Counted from the first letter of the stretch, positions 1 through 9,304 are shown. The stretch: 57,519 nt of DNA from Robiginitomaculum sp. (GCA_023301505.1 JALZUP010000058.1:1-57519); one strand, 5' to 3'. The notes: generated by a model from the sequence alone, not told the origin. Made by a program: numbers and translations.

Positions 1-1
1 T

Positions 2-77
<76 letters not shown>

Positions 78-170
78 TAAAGGTGTATAAGGCGAAGGCC
101 TTACATATATGGCGTGCCTTTTAGGCGCGCCGTGCTTGCCGTGCAAGCCTGAACTTTCAATATTTACGTG

Positions 171-222
171 AAAATTCAGTGCTAAAATTCAGTGCCAAAA
201 TTAAGCGTGAAAATTTGCAATT
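171..222. repeat. Degenerate 13-bp tandem repeat, four units
   Basis: Four consecutive 13-base units start with AAAATT at 171, 184, 197 and 210. The first two differ only in the last base (AAAATTCAGTGCT, AAAATTCAGTGCC); the third and fourth keep the AAAATT core but diverge. The array ends at the stop codon of the FYDLN protein gene. Phased A-tracts could bend DNA, but no function is shown. Confidence 0.7.
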
Positions 223-679
223 AAAGAGTGACCTCTTCGCCGTCATCATCATCGTCTTCATCTGCGACAGGCGGCAAACTATCATCATCTTTGACTAGGG
301 CCGCATCAGCGTCTTCTTCTTGCTCATCATCAGTTGAGAAGCCGTCAAGATCGGGGTTGCTCCCCGCCTTGCCTTCATCATCGTCATCAGAGGCGCCCGC
401 CATAAGAGAGGCATCATCGCCGTCAAGCTCTAGCTCGCGCGCCTCATCTTCAACTTCGGCTTCACCATCTTCTTCATCGGCCTCGCTCTTGCCCTTCGCG
501 TCGCCAGACGCCTCCTCATCATCCATTGTGTGCATCGCCGCAGGAATTGTCGCCGCCACGAGCATTGGGTCATAGCTATGGCCGCATTTAGGACATGTTG
601 CAGGGTTGCGGGTCAAATCATAAAATTTGACTTCACATTCAGGGCAAGTCCGCTTTTCGCCAATATCAACTTTTGCCAC
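221..679 (-). CDS. TIGR02300-type FYDLN acid domain protein
   Basis: This 152-residue protein is unusually acidic. Residues 1-40 hold a zinc-ribbon-like CPEC...CPKC pair around a FYDLTRNPATC stretch, the hallmark of the alphaproteobacterial FYDLN acid (TIGR02300) family. The rest is low-complexity Asp/Glu/Ala/Ser sequence. The start is GTG at 679-677, chosen because AGAGGA lies just upstream. Biochemical function is unknown; the family usually sits beside aroA-cmk-rpsA, as here, divergent from aroA with about 100 bases between. The acidic tail and zinc ribbon suggest nucleic-acid or protein binding, which is inference only. Confidence 0.85.
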   Translation of the reverse strand: MAKVDIGEKRTCPECEVKFYDLTRNPATCPKCGHSYDPMLVAATIPAAMHTMDDEEASGDAKGKSEADEEDGEAEVEDEARELELDGDDASLMAGASDDDDEGKAGSNPDLDGFSTDDEQEEDADAALVKDDDSLPPVADEDDDDDGEEVTL

Positions 680-783
680 GTTTAATCCTCTTTCATCTGC
701 GTTTTTAAATTACGCTTGGGTCGCTTGCCAATTTGGCGGGCTCGTGTACAAACCTGCCTGACTTATTAGCGCTTGATTAGCGC

Positions 784-2211
784 GTGAATATTTCAAGTCA
801 ACTGACAATTAATGTGAAACAGAAATCCATCCCAGAAAACATGCAAAAAAATACAGCTCCAAAGACAGATAAAGACACAAATATTACGATTGGCGCGCGT
901 GCCGATAAATCTGCCGCCTTAACAGGCACAGCTCGCGCCCCCGGTGATAAGTCTATCTCACATCGCAGTTTGATTTTCGGCGCGCTGGCGCAAGGGCGCA
1001 CGCACATAACAGGGCTTTTAGAGGGCGCTGACATTTTAAGCACCGCGCAGGCCATGCGCAGTTTTGGCGCCACGCTCACGCGCAGCGATGATGGCACATG
1101 GACGGTGATTGGCTGCGGGACAAAAGGCTGGCAAGAACCAGACGCCCCTGTTGATTGCGGCAATGCAGGAACGGGCGTGCGCTTAATTATGGGCGCGGCC
1201 AGTGCTTATCCCATCACCGTGACCTATATTGGCGACACAAGTTTATCGTCGCGCCCTATGGGCCGTGTCACAAATCCTTTGGCGCAAATGGGCGTGACCA
1301 GCCAAGGCACGGATGGCGATAAATTGCCTATGACGCTCACCGCGCCGCAGGATTTAACCGCAATCAATTATGCCCCGCCCCAAGCTAGCGCGCAGGTCAA
1401 ATCCTGTCTTTTATTAGCTGGCCTTGGCGCAACAGGAACCACAGAAATTCACGAAGCCCATCTGACCCGCGATCATACGGAAAATATGCTGCGCGCTTTT
1501 GGCTGTCCTGTTGAGAGCTTTGCGCGCGATAAAGGACAGATCATCCGCATTACAGGGCCTGCCACATTAACAGCGACAAATGTGAATGTGCCGGGCGATC
1601 CATCTTCGGCCGCCTTTGCAATTATCGCCGCCCTGATTGTGCCCGGCTCAGATATTATCATTGAAAATGTAATGATGAATCCAACCCGCACGGGCTTGCT
1701 CGATACGCTTACCGAAATGGGCGCTTATTTGAGGGCTGATAATTTTCGCAAAAGCGGCGGCGAGGTTATTGCTGACATTCATGTGAAATATTCCAAATTA
1801 CGCGCCATTGTCGTGCCGCCCGCGCGCGCCGCCTCAATGATTGATGAATATCCGATATTGACGATTGCTGCCGCCTTTGCCACTGGCACGACAATTATGG
1901 ACGGCATTGAAGAGCTTCGCGTGAAAGAGAGTGACCGCATTGCCGCTACAGTCGCGCTGCTCAAATCAGCGGGCATTGATGTATCTGAAACACAAAGCTC
2001 TATGAGCGTGACAGGCGCGCCGAGCCAGAACGGCGGCGGGCATGTCATTACTCATCATGATCACCGCATCGCCATGAGCGCGCTTGTGCTCGGCCTTGCC
2101 ACCCAACAGCCCATGAGCATTGATGATGCCAGCATGATCGCCACAAGCTTTCCAAGCTTTTTTGAGCTTATGAGCGCGCTTGGGGCAAAAATAGAAATGG
2201 CAGAAGCATAG
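784..2211 (+). CDS. aroA: 3-phosphoshikimate 1-carboxyvinyltransferase (EPSP synthase, class II)
   Basis: This cytosolic enzyme joins shikimate-3-phosphate and phosphoenolpyruvate in the sixth step of the shikimate pathway. Visible signatures are GDKSISHRS near residues 54-62, GNAGTG near 126-131, DEYPIL, and EELRVKESDR towards the C-terminus. The sequence follows the class II type known from Agrobacterium CP4. At the residue where CP4 carries alanine (its Ala100), this protein has glycine 129, the glyphosate-sensitive state in characterised enzymes. The first 40 or so residues are not family-like; the GTG at 784 is the longest start and ATG at 841 is an alternative. Followed by cmk. Confidence 0.95.
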   Translation: MNISSQLTINVKQKSIPENMQKNTAPKTDKDTNITIGARADKSAALTGTARAPGDKSISHRSLIFGALAQGRTHITGLLEGADILSTAQAMRSFGATLTRSDDGTWTVIGCGTKGWQEPDAPVDCGNAGTGVRLIMGAASAYPITVTYIGDTSLSSRPMGRVTNPLAQMGVTSQGTDGDKLPMTLTAPQDLTAINYAPPQASAQVKSCLLLAGLGATGTTEIHEAHLTRDHTENMLRAFGCPVESFARDKGQIIRITGPATLTATNVNVPGDPSSAAFAIIAALIVPGSDIIIENVMMNPTRTGLLDTLTEMGAYLRADNFRKSGGEVIADIHVKYSKLRAIVVPPARAASMIDEYPILTIAAAFATGTTIMDGIEELRVKESDRIAATVALLKSAGIDVSETQSSMSVTGAPSQNGGGHVITHHDHRIAMSALVLGLATQQPMSIDDASMIATSFPSFFELMSALGAKIEMAEA

Positions 2212-2250
2212 CCAGCATATAGCGAAATTATAGACGATGGGACATATAAT

Positions 2251-2883
2251 ATGATTATCGCCATAGATGGCACATTTGCATCGGGCAAAGGCACGCTTGG
2301 TAAAAAGCTAGGCGCGCATTATGGCCTGCCTTATCTGGATACGGGCAAGCTCTACCGCGCCGTCGCCTATAAGGCGCTTCAAACAGAGCATAGCCTTGAT
2401 GCGGGTGAGGCGCTGGCAGCGTTAGCAAAAGATATTGGCCCAAAGCTATTGAGCAATCCTGCTTTAAAATCTGGCGATATAGGCGCAGCGGCCTCCAAAG
2501 TGGCCGTTCACCCTGCCGTTCGCGCCGCGCTTTTGACCTTTCAAAAAGACTTTGCCGCGCAAGACGGCGGCGCGGTTCTAGATGGGCGCGATATTGGCAC
2601 GGTGATCTGCCCGGGTGCAGATATAAAGCTCTATGTCGATGCAGAGCGCACAGTGCGCGCTGAGCGCCGCTTTGCCGAACTATCGGGCTATGGCGAGGAC
2701 ACAACATATGACGCCGTGCTCGCCCAGCTAACCGAACGTGATGAGCGCGACCAAAACCGCGCGCAAGCTCCGCTCAAAATAGCCACAGATGCGCACTTGC
2801 TAGATACGACAGATTTGTCTATAGACGCGGCGTTCAGTGCAGCTATGACTCTCATAGAGGCAGTTTTGGCGCAAAAGGGCTAA
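2251..2883 (+). CDS. cmk: Cytidylate kinase
   Basis: Cytidylate kinase phosphorylates CMP and dCMP with ATP. The 210 residues open with IIAIDGTFASGKGTLGKKL, a Walker A loop, followed by LDTGKLYRAVA, the nucleotide-binding YRAVA segment. DGRDIGTVICPGAD and the RRFAELSG arginine stretch complete the family pattern. Length is normal. It lies 39 bases after aroA on the same strand and 129 bases before rpsA, the aroA-cmk-rpsA order common in proteobacteria. The ATG at 2251 has only a weak GGGACA upstream, so coupling to aroA translation is possible. Confidence 0.95.
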   Translation: MIIAIDGTFASGKGTLGKKLGAHYGLPYLDTGKLYRAVAYKALQTEHSLDAGEALAALAKDIGPKLLSNPALKSGDIGAAASKVAVHPAVRAALLTFQKDFAAQDGGAVLDGRDIGTVICPGADIKLYVDAERTVRAERRFAELSGYGEDTTYDAVLAQLTERDERDQNRAQAPLKIATDAHLLDTTDLSIDAAFSAAMTLIEAVLAQKG

Positions 2884-2940
2884 GCCCTGCTAAAATCTTA
2901 AGACAATGGCCATTAAGAGTCCCCCTTAAATGAATGAAGA

Positions 2941-2959
2941 GGCCCCGATTGGCGGGGCC
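2941..2959 (+). promoter_or_regulatory. Perfect stem-loop in the rpsA leader
   Basis: GGCCCCG and CGGGGCC form a perfect 7-bp stem with loop ATTGG, about 54 bases before the rpsA start. No T-tract follows, so it is not an ordinary terminator. E. coli S1 represses its own translation through structured leader RNA; a similar role here is inference. Confidence 0.45.
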
Positions 2960-3012
2960 AGACCGCAGGAACCAACCTGTCGGCCTGAAAATTATATATC
3001 GGAGTTATCCCT

Positions 3013-4710
3013 ATGAGCACTGCTCTTAATCCTACTATGGACGATTTTGCGTCTATGCTAGAAGCCTCCTTTGAAACCAATGCTATGCGTGAAGGTAGTG
3101 TTGTCAAAGGCAGAGTTACAGCCATCGAAAAAGATGTTGCTATTATTGATGTCGGCCTAAAAACAGAAGGCCGCGTTGACCTACGTGAATTTTATGTCCC
3201 CGGTGAAGGCATTACTGTCAAAGCTGGCGACGACGTTGATATTTTCCTAGAGCGTATTGAAAACGCACTTGGCAATGCGATTCTATCGCGCGACAAAGCG
3301 CGCCGCGAAGAATCTTGGATCAAAATGGAAAAAGTGTTCGAAGCCGAAGAGCCGGTTACGGGCGCAATTGTTGGCCGTGTCAAAGGCGGCTTTAATGTCG
3401 ATCTTGGCGGCGTCAACGCCTTCTTGCCAGGCTCACAAGTGGACATCCGCCCTGTGCGCGATATTGGCCCGCTTATGAACCAAGAGCAGCCTTTCATGAT
3501 CTTGAAAATGGACCGTCCGCGCGGCAATATTGTTGTCTCGCGCCGCGCTGTCCTCGAAGAGAGCCGCGCCGAGCAGCGTGCTGAGCTTGTTGGTCAGCTA
3601 ACTGAAGGCGAAACACGCGAAGGTATTGTCAAAAATATCACGGATTACGGCGCTTTCGTTGATCTAGGCGGTATTGATGGCCTATTGCATGTCACTGACA
3701 TGTCATGGCGCCGCGTCTCTCACCCTTCACAAGTTTTAGCCGTTGGCGATACAGTGAAAGTGAAGATCGTTCGTATCAATCCAGAAACACAGCGCATCAG
3801 CCTTGGCATGAAACAGCTTATGGAAGATCCATGGGATGCGGTTGCCGCTAAATATCCTGTTGGCTCTCGCCTCACAGGTACAGTGACAAATATTGCTGAT
3901 TACGGCGCATTTATCGAGCTACAAGAAGGCGTTGAAGGCCTTGTCCATGTTAGCGAAATGAGCTGGACTAAGAAAAATGTCCACCCGGGCAAGATCGTCT
4001 CAACGTCTCAAGAAATTGAAGTCATGGTTCTAGAAGTGGATAGCGAGAAGCGCCGCATCAGCCTTGGCATTAAACAGGTTCAAGATAATCCTTGGGATAG
4101 CTTTGCCAAAACATTCCCTCCGGGAACAATTGTCAAAGGCGAAGTTCGCTCTATCACGGAATTTGGTCTCTTCATCGGCCTTGACGGCGATATTGACGGC
4201 ATGGCTCATTTGTCTGATCTGTCTTGGGACATTTCTGGCGAAGACGCTCTGGCGACATATTCTAAGGGCGATGTTGTCGAAGCGAAAATTTTGGAAGTTG
4301 ATACGACCAAAGAGCGCATTAGCCTTGGTATTAAACAGCTTGTCAAAGATAGCGGCGCAGCGCCGGGCGGCACAAGCCGTGGCCAGACTAAGACTTGCAC
4401 AGTTACAGAAGTCACAACAGGTGGTTTGGAAGTCAAATTTGGCGAAGAGGGCGAAGAAACAACAGCCTTTATTCGCAAATCTGATCTGTCTCGCGAGCGG
4501 AGCGAACAGCGTCCAGAGCGATTTAATGTCGGCGATAAAATCGACGCCATGATCGTTAAAGTCGACAACAAGACTCGCAATGTGACGCTCTCTATTAAAT
4601 CGCTTGAAATCGCGGAAGAAAAAGAAGCGGTTGATCAATATGGCTCAACTGATGCTGGCGCCTCTCTTGGCGATATTCTTGGCGCGGCTCTTAAAAGTGG
4701 TGATGAGTAA
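3013..4710 (+). CDS. rpsA: 30S ribosomal protein S1
   Basis: S1 binds and unfolds mRNA on the small ribosomal subunit during initiation. The 565 residues hold about six S1 RNA-binding repeats. Clear repeat signatures are GIVKNITDYGAFVDLGGIDG, GTVTNIADYGAFIELQEG and GEVRSITEFGLFIGLDGD, each followed by RISLGxKQ. Length matches the usual 550-570. GGAG at 3001-3004 sits eight bases before ATG 3013. Codon use favours a restricted set, as expected for a highly expressed gene. The last codons plus stop are duplicated just downstream (4699-4713 and 4721-4735), and a strong terminator follows. Confidence 0.98.
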   Translation: MSTALNPTMDDFASMLEASFETNAMREGSVVKGRVTAIEKDVAIIDVGLKTEGRVDLREFYVPGEGITVKAGDDVDIFLERIENALGNAILSRDKARREESWIKMEKVFEAEEPVTGAIVGRVKGGFNVDLGGVNAFLPGSQVDIRPVRDIGPLMNQEQPFMILKMDRPRGNIVVSRRAVLEESRAEQRAELVGQLTEGETREGIVKNITDYGAFVDLGGIDGLLHVTDMSWRRVSHPSQVLAVGDTVKVKIVRINPETQRISLGMKQLMEDPWDAVAAKYPVGSRLTGTVTNIADYGAFIELQEGVEGLVHVSEMSWTKKNVHPGKIVSTSQEIEVMVLEVDSEKRRISLGIKQVQDNPWDSFAKTFPPGTIVKGEVRSITEFGLFIGLDGDIDGMAHLSDLSWDISGEDALATYSKGDVVEAKILEVDTTKERISLGIKQLVKDSGAAPGGTSRGQTKTCTVTEVTTGGLEVKFGEEGEETTAFIRKSDLSRERSEQRPERFNVGDKIDAMIVKVDNKTRNVTLSIKSLEIAEEKEAVDQYGSTDAGASLGDILGAALKSGDE

Positions 4711-4735
4711 TCTGGAGAGCGGTGATGAGTAATCT
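4699..4735. repeat. 15-bp direct repeat spanning the rpsA stop codon
   Basis: GGTGATGAGTAATCT occurs at 4699-4713 and again, identical, at 4721-4735, a 22-base period. The first copy encodes the final GDE residues and the TAA stop of S1. The second lies just after, in the untranslated region. It looks like a short tandem duplication of the gene end. Confidence 0.85.
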
Positions 4736-4764
4736 AGCTGCTTAGCTTTTAAGCCTTAAATATT

Positions 4765-4798
4765 AAGCCCGCCGCTTGAAAAAGCGGCGGGCTTTTTT
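4765..4798 (+). terminator. Rho-independent terminator of rpsA
   Basis: A perfect 13-bp stem, AAGCCCGCCGCTT with AAGCGGCGGGCTT, is closed by a GAAA tetraloop and followed by a T-run. It ends the aroA-cmk-rpsA transcript. Confidence 0.95.
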
Positions 4799-4840
4799 GT
4801 GTCCTATCGCTTATCGCGTAAATCTCTGTTAAAGGCAGCT

Positions 4841-5512
4841 ATGATTTTTCAAAGCCGTCTTTTTCAGGTTTTAAGCCCTTATGCGCGCCGCCCTCAATGG
4901 CAATTTGCAGCAGCGCTTAGTCTGGTCTGCTTGCTTATTACGGTGAGCGGGGAGACAGGGCGTCATGCGCTCCGTTATGAAAATAATCTTCTGCAAAGCA
5001 GGCAATATTACCGCGCTCTAACAGGGCATTTTACGCATTTAGGCTGGCCGCATTTATGGCTAAACCTCGCGGGGTTGCTCGGCGTTTGGGCGATATATGC
5101 CAATAGCTTTAGCGCGCAGCGATGGGCCGTACTGACCTTGCTTTGCGGGGCTGGAATTAGCGCAGGGCTTTATTATCTAAACCCGCATGTCGCGCATATG
5201 GTGGGGCTTTCAGGAACGCTGCACGGCCTGCTTGCCGCCGCGCTGACCCATAATTTACTTATCTGGATAGGCAGAGCTAAAAATAAGAATAAGAATATAA
5301 ATGAGTCTCTGCCAGAGGCTCTGCCAATAGAAGATGTCATTATGCTGCTCGGCCTATGGGCGAAGATAGCTTATGAGCAAATCATCGGATCTGTCCCGCT
5401 CACTGAGGCCGCATCAGGCGGCCCTGTTATAACGCAAACCCATCTCTATGGCGCAATTATTGGAACCGTGCTGGGGCTTAGCTTTACACTATGCTGCCCA
5501 TCAAAACCCTGA
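4841..5512 (+). CDS. rrtA: Rhombosortase-like rhomboid intramembrane serine protease
   Basis: Rhombosortases are small rhomboid proteases thought to cleave the GlyGly-CTERM sorting tail of secreted proteins. This 223-residue protein has about six hydrophobic helices. It carries [13 protein letters not shown], the rhomboid/rhombosortase H..N motif, and [10 protein letters not shown] with the nucleophile serine (about residue 124). A histidine in THLYGAIIG (about 201) in the last helix is the likely catalytic partner. I chose ATG 4841; the longer GTG reading at 4799 would begin inside the rpsA terminator. The 3' end overlaps convergent ftsK by 12 bases. No protein in this window shows a GlyGly-CTERM tail, so substrates must lie elsewhere. 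A generic rhomboid is the alternative. Confidence 0.72.
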   Translation: MIFQSRLFQVLSPYARRPQWQFAAALSLVCLLITVSGETGRHALRYENNLLQSRQYYRALTGHFTHLGWPHLWLNLAGLLGVWAIYANSFSAQRWAVLTLLCGAGISAGLYYLNPHVAHMVGLSGTLHGLLAAALTHNLLIWIGRAKNKNKNINESLPEALPIEDVIMLLGLWAKIAYEQIIGSVPLTEAASGGPVITQTHLYGAIIGTVLGLSFTLCCPSKP

Positions 5513-8059
5513 AGCTTCAGGTAAGAATATTTCGCGCTTACCGCCAGCCCCTGACGGGCCGATCATGCCTTGGCGTTCCATATCTTCAATCAGATTTGCC
5601 GCGCGGTTATAGCCAATGCCCAGACGGCGCTGAATATAGCTCGTTGACGCCTTACGGTCAGCGGCGACAATCGCCACAGCCTTATCAAAGAGCGAGGTTT
5701 CCGCGCCCTCATTCTCCGCTGCCTTAGCCAGCTCTTCTTCCGCTTCGCGGTCTATTGTAATATCTTCCAGATAGGACGGGGAGCCTTGGGCTTTGACAAA
5801 GGCGGCGATTTGCTCGACCTCACCATCTGAGACAAATGGGCCATGCAAACGGCGCGGCTTACCTGTGCCCATAAATAACATATCCCCATTGCCCAGCAAC
5901 TGCTCTGCGCCCTGCTCGCCTAAAATGGTTCGGCTATCAATTTTAGAGCCAACACGGAACGCCACGCGGGTTGGGAAATTAGCTTTAATCGTGCCCGTAA
6001 TAACATCAACAGATGGACGCTGCGTGGCCATGATCATATGAATGCCTGCCGCGCGCGCCATTTGCGCAAGGCGTTGCACCGTGCCTTCAATATCTTTGCC
6101 CGCCACCATCATCAAATCAGCCATCTCATCAATGACAACAACGATAAATGGCATAAGCTCAAAATTTAGCTCTTCGGTCTCATAGATCGGCTCGCCCGTT
6201 TCTTTATCATACCCCGTCATAACCGTGCGGGTCATTACTTCGCCCGTGCGCGCCGCCTCAGCAACTTTCTCATTATAGCCCGCCATATTCCGCACGCCCA
6301 TTTTGGACATTTTGCGATAACGGTCTTCCATCTCCCGCACCGTCCATTTAAGCGCAACCACAGCCTTTTTAGGCTCGGTCACAACAGGGGCCAGCAAATG
6401 CGGCGCGCCGTCATATACGGAAAGCTCGAGCATTTTCGGGTCAATCATGATGAATTTACATTGCTCTGGCGGCAAAGTGTACATGAGCGATAAAATCATC
6501 GCGTTCACACCAACCGACTTACCTGAGCCTGTCGTACCCGCCACCAATAAATGTGGCATTTTTGACAAATCAGCAATAAAGGGCTGTCCGCCAATATCCT
6601 CACCCATTGCCATAGGCAAGGCAGCTTCGCTTTCTTTAAAGGTGCGTGAGTTAAGCATATCGCGTAGATAAACCGTCTCGCGGCGGCGATTTGGCAGTTC
6701 AATACCAATGGCATTGCGCCCCGGCACAACGGCCACACGCGCGCTCTCTGCCGCCATAGAGCGGGCAATATCATCAGACAGATTAATCACGCGCGAGCTT
6801 TTAACACCGGGCGCAGGCTCAAATTCATAAAGCGTCACCACAGGGCCAGGACTGACTTGGCCAATTTGTCCTTTAACGCCAAAGTCAGACAAGGTTTCGG
6901 CCAGAAGCTCTGCATTTTTACGTAACTGACCTTCATCGGCGATCATGCGGCGCATAGGCGGTGTTTTTAATAGATCGATACCGGGCAATATAAATTTGCC
7001 GTTTTTAGGAAAATTAAAGCGCGGCGCACCAACTTTAGTTTTAGACTTAGTTTTAGGCGGAGCTTTAGCAGCGACCTTACGCTTAGCTTTCGGCGTAGAT
7101 ATTTTAACTTCTTGAATAGGCGCATAAGCCTGCTGCGGTGCATCCATTTCTGAGTGGCTGGCCGCATAGCTATCAGGTTCCATCATGGTTGGCTGCTGCG
7201 CGGCGTCTACCGGCGTTTCAACCCAAGCGCGCACAGGCGCGCCCTCATCATTATAAGCTTTGCCAAGCTTAGCCGACAGCCATTTACTGACCGATCCGAC
7301 AACGCGGTCAAAATAGACGCGCCATGTCGCCCAAATCAAACCCGCCGCATCAGCAATGAGCAAAGCGTCGCGCGTGACAAAGCCGAAAAATCGGCCCAGA
7401 CATAATCCGCCTATAGCAAAAGCTAATAGCCCAATAACAGCCCCAGAAAAGGGTACATTCATCATGCCCAAAAAGCTCTGCAATGGGGTGAATAGCATAT
7501 CGCCTACATAACCGCCCAGCCCTGTCGCCATAGGCCAGCTCTGCGGTACAGGCGCGGCGGCTAAAAACAAACACATGAAAAATGTGCTCGCTATAAATAG
7601 CGTCAATGCGCGCGCGCCGCGCATATGCGAGGAAAAGGCTAAGTTTACTTTCTTAGGGAAAAAGATCATCCGCGCGCCCGAAAACATAATCATCAAAGAT
7701 AATGGCACGATGGCCCAGCCTAGAAACTGCAAATTAATATTAGACAGAGCCGCCCCCGGCCCGCCTAAAAAATTATGTGTATCCGCCGAGCCTGCCGTAT
7801 CGCGTGTTGTATCCAGCGCGCTATAGCTAATGGCTGACAAGAATAAAAACGCGCCCAGTCCCAAGCGCAACAAACCAAAAATCGCGCGGCGCAAAGCGGA
7901 AACAGGTGTGTGGTTAATTTCCGCCATCATGGCGCGGGCCTGATCTTGCACCCCGTAAGCGGCCTCATTAGGAGCCTGAGCAACCTGACGCAGACGGCTT
8001 TTTTTAGCCGCAGGCCTTGCTGGCGGGTTGGCATAAATATCAGGATCGCTATAGGCCAT
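5501..8059 (-). CDS. ftsK: DNA translocase FtsK
   Basis: FtsK sits at the septum, pumps chromosomal DNA and activates dimer resolution at dif. The 852 residues have hydrophobic segments in the first 230, a short lysine/proline-rich linker (about 300-350), then the RecA-like motor. [14 protein letters not shown] near residue 510 is Walker A and [14 protein letters not shown] is Walker B. The C-terminal winged-helix gamma domain, which reads KOPS sites, is seen in [16 protein letters not shown]. Length is typical for alphaproteobacteria with a short linker. It is transcribed alone, convergent with and overlapping the rhombosortase gene by 12 bases. Confidence 0.97.
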   Translation of the reverse strand: MAYSDPDIYANPPARPAAKKSRLRQVAQAPNEAAYGVQDQARAMMAEINHTPVSALRRAIFGLLRLGLGAFLFLSAISYSALDTTRDTAGSADTHNFLGGPGAALSNINLQFLGWAIVPLSLMIMFSGARMIFFPKKVNLAFSSHMRGARALTLFIASTFFMCLFLAAAPVPQSWPMATGLGGYVGDMLFTPLQSFLGMMNVPFSGAVIGLLAFAIGGLCLGRFFGFVTRDALLIADAAGLIWATWRVYFDRVVGSVSKWLSAKLGKAYNDEGAPVRAWVETPVDAAQQPTMMEPDSYAASHSEMDAPQQAYAPIQEVKISTPKAKRKVAAKAPPKTKSKTKVGAPRFNFPKNGKFILPGIDLLKTPPMRRMIADEGQLRKNAELLAETLSDFGVKGQIGQVSPGPVVTLYEFEPAPGVKSSRVINLSDDIARSMAAESARVAVVPGRNAIGIELPNRRRETVYLRDMLNSRTFKESEAALPMAMGEDIGGQPFIADLSKMPHLLVAGTTGSGKSVGVNAMILSLMYTLPPEQCKFIMIDPKMLELSVYDGAPHLLAPVVTEPKKAVVALKWTVREMEDRYRKMSKMGVRNMAGYNEKVAEAARTGEVMTRTVMTGYDKETGEPIYETEELNFELMPFIVVVIDEMADLMMVAGKDIEGTVQRLAQMARAAGIHMIMATQRPSVDVITGTIKANFPTRVAFRVGSKIDSRTILGEQGAEQLLGNGDMLFMGTGKPRRLHGPFVSDGEVEQIAAFVKAQGSPSYLEDITIDREAEEELAKAAENEGAETSLFDKAVAIVAADRKASTSYIQRRLGIGYNRAANLIEDMERQGMIGPSGAGGKREIFLPEASGF

Positions 8060-8411
8060 TCAAACTCACTTATATTTGCGCCGCAATATTTTGCATTCTC
8101 AGAAACGCTCCCAGAAACGTCAGAAGACACTCACAGAATGCACGATAGCTCACACAGAGCTTTGATCGCGTGCTTGGACTGTTAAGAAGATGTAAATAAG
8201 GGCCGTAAACGAAGCCTTAACATTGCCTCCCAAAGCGTCATCTAAATCCGTTTTAAAATGCACCTTTTAAGCCTATCAGGGCGAGCCGAATTAAAAGATC
8301 GCTCAAAATATGGCCCTAACACTGGATAAAGCTGTTTTAGGCTCTGCTATATGAGCGTATATGAGCGCGATAAGACTTGACGCCCCTGCATCTTATAGGT
8401 TTAAATAAATC
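8060..8411. other. ftsK-ihfB divergent intergenic region
   Basis: This 352-base gap separates divergent ftsK and ihfB and should hold both promoters. It contains a perfect tandem 10-bp repeat TATATGAGCG at 8348-8367 and a CtrA-like near-match TTAA-N7-TAAA near 8180. TTGACG at 8377-8382 could be a -35 for ihfB but has no good -10 partner. A 23-codon reading frame starting ATGCACCTT lacks a ribosome-binding site and is not called. Confidence 0.5.
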
Positions 8412-8702
8412 ATGCTTAAATCGGAACTCATAGATCAAATGACGTCGGAAAACCCGCATCTATCGCGCGCGGAAGTCGAGCGTGTGGTTTTAACTGTTTT
8501 TGAGACGATCAGTCAAACACTTGAGAGCGGCGCGCGCGTTGAGCTACGCGGCTTTGGCGCGTTTTCCCCGCGCTATCGCAAACCGCGCATTGGCCGCAAT
8601 CCTCGCACTGGCGGTAGCGTCAAAGTTGACGAAAAATATGTGCCCTTTTTCCGCACAGGTAAAGACCTTAAAGAACGCATAGACGCGACTCGCAAAGCAT
8701 AA
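8412..8702 (+). CDS. ihfB: Integration host factor subunit beta
   Basis: IHF beta pairs with IHF alpha to bind specific sites and bend DNA sharply in replication, recombination and transcription. The 96 residues match the HU/IHF fold: helices in MLKSELIDQMTSENPHLSRA, then VELRGFGAFSPRYR leading into the beta arm. RKPRIGRNPRTG holds the conserved arm-tip proline region, followed by VPFFRTGKDLKERI. Length is standard for IHF beta. ihfB after rpsA is the ancestral order; here the rhombosortase gene and ftsK have come between them. Confidence 0.95.
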   Translation: MLKSELIDQMTSENPHLSRAEVERVVLTVFETISQTLESGARVELRGFGAFSPRYRKPRIGRNPRTGGSVKVDEKYVPFFRTGKDLKERIDATRKA

Positions 8703-8816
8703 GCGGCGGGCAAAGCTTACTGTTGTTTTTTAAATTAGCTTCCTGCGCGCGATTGACGCGAATCGCAAACTATGGCAGTTGGCGAGTGTTAACCAATCCT
8801 ATAGGGGGAAACTAAA

Positions 8817-9224
8817 ATGGGAATGATCTCAGAATTTAAAGAATTTGCTATGAAAGGCAACCTTGTCGACATGGCTGTCGGTATCGTTATCGGCGCAGCA
8901 TTTGGCACAGTTGTTAAAGCTTTTATTGATGGCGTCTTTATGCCAGCCATCAGCCCAATCATGGGCGGCATTGATTTAGCAAGCCTAAAATACACAATGA
9001 GCCAAGCCGTCATGAATGGCGACGAAGTTATTAAAGAAGCCGTTGTCATCGACTTTGGTACATTCTTATCATCACTTATCTCTTTCATCATCGTCGCTTT
9101 CGTTATGTTCATGATCATTAAAGGCATGAACAAAGCACAAAAAGCCGAAGAAGAAGCACCAGCAGCTCCGCCTGCAAATGAAGTTCTTCTTGCTGAAATT
9201 CGCGACCTACTTGCGAAAAAATAA
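8817..9224 (+). CDS. mscL: Large-conductance mechanosensitive channel
   Basis: MscL opens at extreme membrane tension to vent solutes during hypo-osmotic shock. The 135 residues show the amphipathic N-terminal helix (SEFKEFAMKGN), TM1 with the pore-lining VDMAVGIVIGAAFG, a periplasmic loop, and TM2 (FGTFLSSLISFIIVAFVMF). A charged C-terminal helix ends in LLAEIRDLLAKK. AGGGGGA just before ATG 8817 is a strong ribosome-binding site. It is a stand-alone gene with its own terminator. Confidence 0.97.
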   Translation: MGMISEFKEFAMKGNLVDMAVGIVIGAAFGTVVKAFIDGVFMPAISPIMGGIDLASLKYTMSQAVMNGDEVIKEAVVIDFGTFLSSLISFIIVAFVMFMIIKGMNKAQKAEEEAPAAPPANEVLLAEIRDLLAKK

Positions 9225-9240
9225 GCTTAGACATTATCTA

Positions 9241-9278
9241 AAAGCCCATTTGCAATATTGCAGATGGGCTTTTTTTTT
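9241..9278 (+). terminator. Terminator after mscL
   Basis: AAAGCCCATTTGCA pairs with TGCAGATGGGCTTT (one T-G wobble) around loop ATAT, followed by a T-run. It separates mscL from trpF. Confidence 0.95.
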
Positions 9279-9304
9279 GCGCGCAGACAGGCTAAGGGCA
9301 AGCC

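Noticed and set aside
228-575. Serine-rich reading frame opposite the FYDLN acid protein
   Set aside because: It is the antisense shadow of an Asp/Glu-rich coding region; TCATCA-type codons read as Ser. No ribosome-binding site.
4799-4840. Earlier GTG start for the rhombosortase-like protein
   Set aside because: The codon falls at the end of the rpsA terminator, so an mRNA for the gene starting downstream would not include it.
8258-8329. 23-codon frame in the ftsK-ihfB gap
   Set aside because: No ribosome-binding site, and composition does not look protein-like; no supporting context.
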